Shown one piece after another: positions 1-4,724 of a DNA stretch of 5,158 nucleotides. Every line of letters starts with the position of its first letter. The stretch's first letter is position 1. The notes under the pieces are model-generated. The model did not search any database, was not told the DNA's origin, and saw only the letters and a list, made by a program, of their open reading frames with translations. The position numbers were made by a program, and so were the translations under genes. Source of the DNA: CAYSYN01 sp964447735 (GTDB taxonomy: Bacteria; Patescibacteriota; Minisyncoccia; Minisyncoccales; GBS-2); assembly GCA_964447735.1 (NCBI GenBank), contig CAYUTJ010000037.1, positions 1 to 5,158 on the forward strand. Reading direction: 5' to 3'.

Positions 1-1109
1 GAAAAATTATCGAAGATTTAAAAAAAGAAGGGCTTTTGGAAAAAGTTGAAGATTATTTAATTTCTCTTCCAACTTGTTATCGTTGCCATCAAGTTTTAGA
101 AGTAATTCCTTCTTGGCAATGGTATTTAAAAATGAAGAATTTGGCGAAAAAAGCAATTTTGGCTGTGAAATCTGGAAAGGTAAAAATTATTCCAAAGAAA
201 TTCGAAAAAATTTATTTTGATTGGTTAAAATCTGCAAAAGATTGGTGCATTTCAAGACAAATTTGGTGGGGACATAAAATTCCGTTAAAAGGGGAAAAAG
301 ATGTTTTAGATACTTGGTTTTCCTCTGCCTTGTGGCCTTTTGCAGTTTTTGGTTGGCCAAAAAAGACAAAAGATCTAAAAGAGTTTTATCCAACCGATGT
401 TTTGTCGACTGCCAGAGATATTATCAATCTTTGGGTAGCAAGAATGATTTTTTGTGGGCTTGAGTTTATGAAAGAAGTTCCATTTAAAAGAATCTTTGTT
501 CATCCTACAGTTTTGACTAAAGAAGGAAAAAGAATGTCAAAATCTTTAGGAACAGGAGTCGACCCTTTAGAATTGATTGAAAAGTACGGAGCTGATGCTA
601 CAAGATTCGGTTTGATTTGGCAAGTTAAAGGAGGGCAAGACTTAAGATTCGATGAAAGTTTTTGTCAAGCAGGAAAGAAATTTTGCAATAAAATTTGGAA
701 TGCCTCAAGATTTGTTTTGATTTCTTTAGAAAATGAATCTTTTACAAAAAAAGAATTAGAAAGAATTAAAAAAAGCAAAACGTTAACAAAAGAGGATAAA
801 GAAATTTTAAAGGGTTTGAAAGAAAAGAAAAAAGAAATTCAAAAACAAATAGAAAATTTTGAATTTGGAAAAGCAGCTGAATCTCTCTATCACTTTTTCT
901 GGCATAAATTCTGCGATTCTTACATTGAAATTTCAAAAAAACAATTAAAACGCAAAAAGACAAAAAAAACTACTCAAAAGGTTTTACTTTTTGTTTTGTT
1001 CTCTTTGTTAAAACTCCTGCACCCTTTTGTTCCTTTTATTACTGAAGAAATCTATCAAAAACTTCCTCTTAAAGACAAAAAGGAATTTTTAATGATAGAA
1101 GATTGGTAA
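1..1109 (+). CDS. valS: Valyl-tRNA synthetase, C-terminal part (5' end outside window)
   Basis: This class I aminoacyl-tRNA synthetase charges tRNA-Val with valine in the cytoplasm. The reading frame is open to the left edge (first full codon at 3), so about 368 residues are visible and the start, HIGH motif and editing domain lie outside. Visible in order: a Cys-x2-Cys element (CYRC, near 78-89), the ValRS block CISRQIWWGH (near 246-275), DVLDTWFSSALWPF (from 300), the RMSKS ATP-binding loop (531-545) followed by GADATRF, then an anticodon-binding helical domain with LLHPFVPFITEEIYQ (near 1010-1060). SRQxWWGH and DTWFSSALWPF point to ValRS rather than IleRS or LeuRS. Two compactions stand out. 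Only five residues (LKGEK) separate HKIP from DVLDTW, where many bacterial ValRS carry about 35. The protein also stops right after the anticodon-binding domain, without the C-terminal coiled-coil arm. The gene converges on tRNA-Arg, whose 3' end is 6 bases past the stop. Confidence 0.95.
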   Translation, partial: KIIEDLKKEGLLEKVEDYLISLPTCYRCHQVLEVIPSWQWYLKMKNLAKKAILAVKSGKVKIIPKKFEKIYFDWLKSAKDWCISRQIWWGHKIPLKGEKDVLDTWFSSALWPFAVFGWPKKTKDLKEFYPTDVLSTARDIINLWVARMIFCGLEFMKEVPFKRIFVHPTVLTKEGKRMSKSLGTGVDPLELIEKYGADATRFGLIWQVKGGQDLRFDESFCQAGKKFCNKIWNASRFVLISLENESFTKKELERIKKSKTLTKEDKEILKGLKEKKKEIQKQIENFEFGKAAESLYHFFWHKFCDSYIEISKKQLKRKKTKKTTQKVLLFVLFSLLKLLHPFVPFITEEIYQKLPLKDKKEFLMIEDW

Positions 1110-1115
1110 AAATTG

Positions 1116-1187
1116 TGCCCCTGAGAGGAATCGAACCTCTATCCCCTGCTTAGAAGGCAGGTGCTCTATCCGTTGAGCTACAGGGGC
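1116..1187 (-). tRNA. tRNA-Arg (anticodon UCU)
   Basis: A 72-nucleotide cloverleaf can be folded by hand on the minus strand. The acceptor stem is GCCCCTG with CAGGGGC, the D stem GCTC with GAGC around loop AACGGATA (G18 and G19 present), the anticodon stem CCTGC with GCAGG around loop CTTCTAA, and the T stem AGAGG with CCTCT around the normal loop TTCGATT. The variable region is 4 nucleotides. The anticodon TCT (1152-1154) reads AGA and AGG, and AGA is the prevailing arginine codon in the neighbouring genes. The discriminator is A and no CCA is encoded (the next bases are CAA), so the tail must be added enzymatically. The 5' end is two bases after the ftsH stop codon on the same strand, so the tRNA is probably cut from the S1-ftsH transcript by RNase P. 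Confidence 0.96.
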
Positions 1188-1189
1188 TT

Positions 1190-2505
1190 TTACTTTTTCT
1201 TTCCAATTATTTTTTCAAATTCTTCTTTTTCTATTGTTTCCTTTTCGATTAATCTTTTAGCTAATCTATCTAAAATTTTTCTTTTTCTTTTCAAAACATT
1301 CAAAGCTTTTCTTTCAGCTTCTTTTATAATTTTTTTAACTTCTTTGTCAATTCTTTCAGCTAATTTTTCTGAATAATTTTTAGCTACTTCAAATTCTCTT
1401 CCCAAAAAGAAAAGTTCTTCTTTCTCTCCGAAAGTTATTGGCCCCAGAGATGACATTCCATATTCTTTAACCATTTTCCTTGCCAAGTTTGAAGCTAACT
1501 TTAAATCGTTTGCAGCTCCTGTTGTAATCTCTCCAAATTTCAATTTCTCTGCTAAATATCCTCCCAAGAGACTTGAAATTTCGGTTAGGAATTCAGATTT
1601 TGTTTTGATTTTTCTTTCTTCCTTTGGAGTTTTTAAAGTATATCCTGCTGCCAGCCCCCTAGAAACGATTGATATTTTTCTCACTGGTTCTTCTTTCTTC
1701 AAAAAGGCAGAAACTAAAGCATGTCCCGCCTCATGATAAGCTGCAATTTTCTTTTCCCTCTCTGTTAACAAATGTGATTTTCTTTCAGGCCCCAAAAGTA
1801 CTTTCTCAATTGCTTCTAGAAATTCTTCTTGGAAAATTTTTTTCTTCCCTCTTTTTGCAGCTAATAATGCTGCTTCATTTACCAAATTAGCCAAATCAGC
1901 ACCTGAAAAACCCGGAGTTCTTTCAGCAATTTCTTTTAGATTAACTCCCAAAGCTAAAGGTTTTCCTCTACAATGAATCTTTAAAATTTCTTCTCTTCCT
2001 TTAACATCTGGCAAATCTAAAACAATTCTTCTGTCAAAACGCCCAGGTCTCAACAGAGCGGGATCTAAAAGTTCAGGTCTGTTAGTAGCTGCTAAAATAA
2101 TTAACCCTTCTTCTCTTGAAATTCCATCCATTTCAGCTAATAATTGATTTAAAGTTTGTTCTCTTTCTTCGTGTCCTCCAGTTACTCCAACTCCTCTTAT
2201 CTTACCGATTGAATCTATTTCATCGATAAAAATAATTGCTTTCCTTGCTTTTTTAGCTTGTGAAAATAAACTTCTAATTCTTGCCGCTCCCACCCCCACA
2301 AAAAGTTCAATAAATTCTGAACCTGAAATTGAGAAAAAAGGAACTCCAGCTTCGTTGGCAACGGCTTTAGCTAACATTGTTTTTCCAGTACCAGGAGGGC
2401 CAATTAATAGAACCCCTCTTGGAATTTTAGCTCCTATTTCTAAATATCTTTTTGGATTTTTTAAGAAATTAATTATTTCTTGAAGTTCTTCTTTCGCTTC
2501 TTCTA
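1190..2505 (-). CDS. ftsH: ATP-dependent zinc metalloprotease FtsH, AAA+ and protease part (5' side lost in gap)
   Basis: FtsH is a membrane-anchored hexameric AAA+ protease that extracts and degrades misfolded membrane proteins and some cytosolic regulators. The frame runs without a stop from the gap edge (2505) to TAA at 1190-1192, about 437 residues; the ATG at 2375-2377 is internal. It opens with EEAKEELQEIINFLKNP, the usual start of the AAA domain. Walker A GPPGTGKT lies at 2378-2401, then the pore loop FVG, Walker B IIFIDEID, and the second region of homology with ATNRPELLDPALLRPGRFDRR. The M41 protease part has HEAGH (1721-1735) as zinc ligands and catalytic Glu, and the third ligand Asp in TGAANDL (codon 1505-1507). 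The tail is a charged helical stretch ending GKKK. All catalytic residues are present, so the enzyme looks functional. It is the same gene as the N-terminal fragment at 2606-2853. The stop is two bases from tRNA-Arg. Confidence 0.96.
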
Positions 2506-2605
2506 NNNNNNNNNNNNNNNNNNNNNNNNNNNNNNNNNNNNNNNNNNNNNNNNNNNNNNNNNNNNNNNNNNNNNNNNNNNNNNNNNNNNNNNNNNNNNNN
2601 NNNNN
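2506..2605. other. Scaffold gap of 100 N inside ftsH
   Basis: This run of exactly 100 undetermined bases is typical of a placeholder for a gap of unknown length. It removes the end of the FtsH periplasmic domain, the second membrane segment and the linker to the AAA domain. Compared with usual FtsH proteins, roughly 70 to 90 residues should lie here, meaning about 210 to 280 bases rather than 100 (estimate from memory of the family). The left piece ends in a partial codon xTA and the right piece in TTx, so the true length should leave remainder 2 on division by 3, whereas 100 leaves remainder 1. Confidence 0.95.
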
Positions 2606-2853
2606 AAAGTTTCAGTTAAAGGAATACCACTTTCTTTTCTCGAAAAAACTTTTTCTCCGTTTTTTAAAGTAACTAAAATCTCATCTCCAAAGATCACAAT
2701 TTCTTTTACTTTTCCTTCTTTAATCTCTTTTACCAATTGAGAAAAGGGAATTTCCTTTTTTTCCGCGATCTCTCCTGAGAAAAATCCAAACAAAAAAGCA
2801 ATCAATAAAAAAAACAAAATAATAAGGATTAAATTTTTTGTAGATTGTTTCAT
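2606..2853 (-). CDS. ftsH: FtsH N-terminal fragment: membrane anchor and start of extracytoplasmic domain
   Basis: This is the 5' part of the same ftsH gene, cut by the scaffold gap. It starts at ATG 2851-2853 and gives 82 residues before the N run. A short basic N-terminus (MKQSTKN) is followed by a hydrophobic segment at about residues 8-25, which is transmembrane helix 1. The FtsH extracellular domain then begins with FSQLVKEIKEGKVKEIVI and reaches ESGIPLTET, which in full-length proteins precedes a leucine- or phenylalanine-initial stretch; the split codon TTx at the gap agrees. The start follows the S1 gene stop by 5 bases, so the two genes are probably cotranscribed and translationally coupled. 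The upstream bases (ATAATAAGA) offer no clear Shine-Dalgarno sequence. The fragment is incomplete because of the assembly, not because of biological truncation. Confidence 0.93.
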
Positions 2854-2858
2854 TCTTA

Positions 2859-3602
2859 TTATTCTATCTTAGTTTCTAAAGAAAGGAAAACCTTCCCCTT
2901 TGTGATTTCAGTTATTCTTGCTTTTACTTTTTCTCCCAATTTCAGATTAGTATTTTTTTCAATTTCAGAAGCAGGAATTAATCCTTCCCTCTCTTTGAAT
3001 TTTAGAAAAATTCCAAAATCTGTAATTCCTGTAACTTCACCTTCAACGATTTCTCCAACTTTTAATTTTTCAACTTCTCTTTCTTCTTGAGCTAATTTTT
3101 GAGACAAAATTAATTGTCCTGAATTTAAAACACTCAAGATTTTAACCTCCATTTCTTTTCCGATATACTCTCTCAATCTTTCAGGCTCTACCTTTTCTGA
3201 AAGTTGGGAAACTGGCAAAAATGCAGAAATCCCGGAAATTTTTGTTAGAAGTCCTCCTCTATTGAATTTTTGAAATTTTACTTTTAATATTTCTCCTTCT
3301 TCTTTCATTTTTTCAAATTTCTTAATTAACATTTCTCTTTCAGCTCCTTTCAACGACAATTCCACAAAACCATCTTCATTATCTAAATTGGTGATTTTTA
3401 CAAAAATTTTATCTCCAACTTTTAATTTTTTTATTTTATCTTTTGAATTTAAATACTCTCTTCCATAAATTACCCCAGTCCTTTTTCCCAAATCCAAATA
3501 TAAAATCATATTACCCTTTCCAATCACCCTAGCTTCTACCACATCTCCTTCTTTAAAGGGTTTGAATTCCTCTTTTTGTAAAATTTCTTTCATTTTTTCC
3601 AT
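2859..3602 (-). CDS. S1 RNA-binding domain protein, ribosomal protein S1-like (three S1 repeats)
   Basis: The product is 247 residues with three consecutive S1 (OB-fold) RNA-binding domains at about 16-85, 101-170 and 179-245. Repeat 1 begins FKEGDVVEARVIG and ends FVELSLKGAE. Repeat 2 contains FNRGGLLTKISGISAFLPVSQL, the form seen in ribosomal protein S1 repeats. Repeat 3 begins LKVGEIVEGEVTGITDFGIFLKF and ends VFLSLETK. Such proteins bind mRNA and in many bacteria help load it on the 30S subunit. E. coli S1 has six repeats, so this is a shortened rpsA-type protein or a general S1-domain regulator; I leave the symbol blank because orthology to rpsA cannot be settled here. The start at 3600-3602 is favoured because a promoter -10 ends 7 bases before it; a second ATG three codons in is possible. 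No Shine-Dalgarno sequence precedes either. It is the first gene of the leftward operon, 5 bases from ftsH. Confidence 0.88.
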   Translation of the reverse strand: MEKMKEILQKEEFKPFKEGDVVEARVIGKGNMILYLDLGKRTGVIYGREYLNSKDKIKKLKVGDKIFVKITNLDNEDGFVELSLKGAEREMLIKKFEKMKEEGEILKVKFQKFNRGGLLTKISGISAFLPVSQLSEKVEPERLREYIGKEMEVKILSVLNSGQLILSQKLAQEEREVEKLKVGEIVEGEVTGITDFGIFLKFKEREGLIPASEIEKNTNLKLGEKVKARITEITKGKVFLSLETKIE

Positions 3603-3609
3603 AGGGTTA

Positions 3610-3638
3610 ATTTTAAATTAAAAAGTTGATTTTTTCAA
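3610..3638 (-). promoter_or_regulatory. Predicted sigma-70 promoter for the S1-ftsH-tRNA-Arg operon
   Basis: On the minus strand, TTGAAA (3633-3638) and TAAAAT (3610-3615) are separated by exactly 17 bases. Seven bases separate the -10 from the A of the S1 start codon at 3602. Transcription normally starts 6 to 8 bases after the -10, so the mRNA would begin at or within a base or two of the ATG, making it leaderless. AT-rich DNA gives chance matches, but the spacing is ideal and the mirror promoter shows the same geometry. Confidence 0.6.
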
Positions 3639-3654
3639 GAATTCTTTTTAAAAT
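3626..3654 (+). promoter_or_regulatory. Predicted sigma-70 promoter for the MBL-rplS-tRNA-Leu-GNAT operon
   Basis: On the plus strand, TTGATT (3626-3631) and TAAAAT (3649-3654) are 17 bases apart. The -10 ends 7 bases before the ATG at 3662, again predicting a leaderless or nearly leaderless transcript. Each promoter's -35 lies inside the spacer of the other, so the two RNA polymerase footprints overlap and the promoters should compete. The placement also supports the ATG at 3662 over the upstream in-frame TTG at 3626, which would fall inside the -35 element. Confidence 0.6.
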
Positions 3655-3661
3655 TTGCTCT

Positions 3662-4309
3662 ATGGAAATAATTTGGCACGGTCATTCGTTCTTCGAAATT
3701 CAGAGCAAAAAAATAAAGATTGCCATTGACCCCTTTAGTGAGAAAATTGGCCTTTTACCTCCAAAAGTTAAAGCTGATATTCTTTTGATTTCCCACAACC
3801 ATTACGATCACAACAACAAAAAAACAATTTCTGGAGATTATTTTTTAATAGAGGGGCCAGGAGAATACGAAGTCAAGGGAATTTTTATTGAAGGGATTGA
3901 AAGTTTTCATGATGAGAAAGGAGGGAAAGAAAGAGGAAAAAATACAATTTATAAAATTGAAATTGAAGGTTTTAAAATTTGCCATTTTGGAGACTTTGGA
4001 CAGAAAGAATTAACCAACGGTCAGAAAGAAAAATTAGAAAACCTTGATGTTTTAATGATTCCTGTGGGCGGCATTTTCACGATTTCAGCTCAAGAAGCAA
4101 TGAAAATCGTTAGAGAATTAGAACCTAAAATTGTTATTCCAATGCATTATTTCCTCTTAGGACTTAAAATTAAACTCGACCCTCCAGAGAAATTTTTAAA
4201 ATTAATGGGAGTCAAATCTTTGAAGCCTCTCGAAAAATTGAAATTAAAAAAAGGCGAAAAATTGTCAGAAGAAACAAAGGTTATTCTCTTGAAACCATTA
4301 ACAAGATGA
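3662..4309 (+). CDS. MBL-fold metal-dependent hydrolase (UlaG-like, COG2220 type)
   Basis: The product is 215 residues with the metallo-beta-lactamase fold; such enzymes hydrolyse esters, lactones, phosphodiesters or similar bonds using one or two zinc or other metal ions. It opens with IIWHGHSFFEI, common in the UlaG-like branch. The metal motif HNHYDH covers residues 45-50 (ligands His45, His47, Asp49, His50). Further likely ligands are His83, Asp111 in HFGDFG, and His162 in IPMHYF. All positions look intact, so it should be active. The substrate is not readable from sequence; proteins of this size are usually annotated only as Zn-dependent hydrolases. No signal peptide or membrane segment is seen, so it is cytoplasmic. 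ATG 3662 is preferred to the in-frame TTG at 3626 because conserved residues begin directly after it and the promoter overlaps the longer form. Its TGA stop overlaps the rplS ATG by 4 bases (ATGA), implying translational coupling. Confidence 0.87.
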   Translation: MEIIWHGHSFFEIQSKKIKIAIDPFSEKIGLLPPKVKADILLISHNHYDHNNKKTISGDYFLIEGPGEYEVKGIFIEGIESFHDEKGGKERGKNTIYKIEIEGFKICHFGDFGQKELTNGQKEKLENLDVLMIPVGGIFTISAQEAMKIVRELEPKIVIPMHYFLLGLKIKLDPPEKFLKLMGVKSLKPLEKLKLKKGEKLSEETKVILLKPLTR

Positions 4310-4626
4310 GAGAAAAATTAGTTGAAGAATTTGAAAAAAAGTATAAAAGAAAAGCCCTTCCAGAAGTAAAAGCTGGAGATTTAGTGAGAGTTTATCATAA
4401 GGTAAAAGAAGGGGAAAAAGAAAAAATTCAGCATTTTGAAGGAATAATAATTGCGAAAAAGCGAAAAAAGGAGATTGGAGCTACAATTACTGTAAGAAGA
4501 GAAATTTCTGGAATTGGAGTTGAAAAGATATTTCCTTTGCACTCTCCTTTGATTGAAAAAATAGAAATTTTAAAAAGGCAAAAAGTAAGAAGGGCAAAAC
4601 TTTATTATTTGAGAAAGAAGAAATAA
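4306..4626 (+). CDS. rplS: 50S ribosomal protein L19
   Basis: The product is a 106-residue, very basic protein. Bacterial L19 (bL19) sits at the interface of the 50S and 30S subunits. Diagnostic blocks are VKAGDLVRVYHKVKEGEKEK with QHFEGIIIAKK (residues about 21-52), TITVRREISGIGVEKIFPLHSP (about 60-81) and VRRAKLYYLRKKK at the end. Many L19 proteins continue a few residues past LYYLR (a GKAARI-type tail), so this one has a slightly short C-terminus. The start is fixed by the ATGA overlap with the hydrolase gene; no Shine-Dalgarno sequence is present (ATTAACAAG precedes it), so initiation probably depends on ribosomes finishing the upstream gene. In many bacteria rplS is near rpsP, rimM and trmD; here it instead follows an MBL hydrolase and precedes tRNA-Leu by 12 bases. 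Confidence 0.97.
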   Translation: MREKLVEEFEKKYKRKALPEVKAGDLVRVYHKVKEGEKEKIQHFEGIIIAKKRKKEIGATITVRREISGIGVEKIFPLHSPLIEKIEILKRQKVRRAKLYYLRKKK

Positions 4627-4638
4627 AAATTGACTTAA

Positions 4639-4722
4639 GCGGGCGTGGCGGAATTAGCAGACGCGCAGGCTTGAGGTGCCTGTGGGGGAAACCCTATGTG
4701 GGTGCAAGTCCCACCGCCCGCA
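4639..4722 (+). tRNA. tRNA-Leu (anticodon GAG)
   Basis: An 84-nucleotide class II tRNA folds by hand. The acceptor stem is GCGGGCG with CGCCCGC. The anticodon stem CAGGC with GCCTG encloses loop TTGAGGT, giving anticodon GAG (4673-4675), which reads CUC and CUU. The long variable arm (4683-4696) can form five pairs closed by a GAAA tetraloop. The T stem is GTGGG with CCCAC. The discriminator is A and no CCA is encoded. Two invariant positions are changed: the D loop has A rather than G at position 18 (4656), and the T loop TGCAAGT has G rather than U at position 55 (4704); G19 and C56 are kept. The gene lies 12 bases after rplS and 2 bases before the next start codon, so it is probably processed from the operon transcript. 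Confidence 0.95.
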
Positions 4723-4724
4723 CT

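Noticed and set aside
187..393. Minus-strand open frame of 68 codons inside valS
   Set aside because: It lies wholly opposite a well-supported synthetase frame and shows no recognisable motif; it is a shadow of AT-rich coding DNA.
766..963. Minus-strand open frame of 65 codons inside valS
   Set aside because: Its phenylalanine- and leucine-rich product is the reverse of lysine-rich coding sequence; it mimics a membrane protein but is a shadow.
1161..1376. Plus-strand frame of 71 codons opposite the ftsH 3' end
   Set aside because: It starts inside the antisense of tRNA-Arg and runs against the FtsH C-terminus; the hydrophobic product is an artefact of reversed Lys/Glu codons.
1669..1890. 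Plus-strand frame of 73 codons opposite the ftsH protease domain
   Set aside because: It is antisense to the conserved HEAGH region and has no family features.
2480..2740. Plus-strand frame crossing the N run
   Set aside because: It exists only because N codons are treated as open; it is antisense to ftsH.
2845..3090. Plus-strand frame of 81 codons opposite the third S1 repeat
   Set aside because: It is antisense to a clear S1 domain; the serine- and phenylalanine-rich product is a shadow.
3626..3661. N-terminal extension of the MBL hydrolase from TTG 3626
   Set aside because: The extra 12 residues match nothing in the family, and the TTG lies in the predicted -35 element; ATG 3662 fits the fold and the promoter better.
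4306..4309. Recoded TGA (glycine, as in some CPR lineages) at the end of the MBL gene
   Set aside because: Reading through TGA meets a TAG a few codons later, adds no conserved sequence, and the TGA overlaps a perfectly placed rplS start; code 11 explains everything.
4627..4638. TTGACT before tRNA-Leu as a -35 element of its own promoter
   Set aside because: The matching -10 would fall inside the tRNA gene, which is GC-rich there and has no TATAAT-like sequence; the resemblance is chance.
4698..4724. In-frame GTG inside tRNA-Leu as an earlier start for the GNAT gene
   Set aside because: It would make the coding region overlap the T arm of the tRNA; the ATG at 4725 starts the normal first beta strand of the fold.
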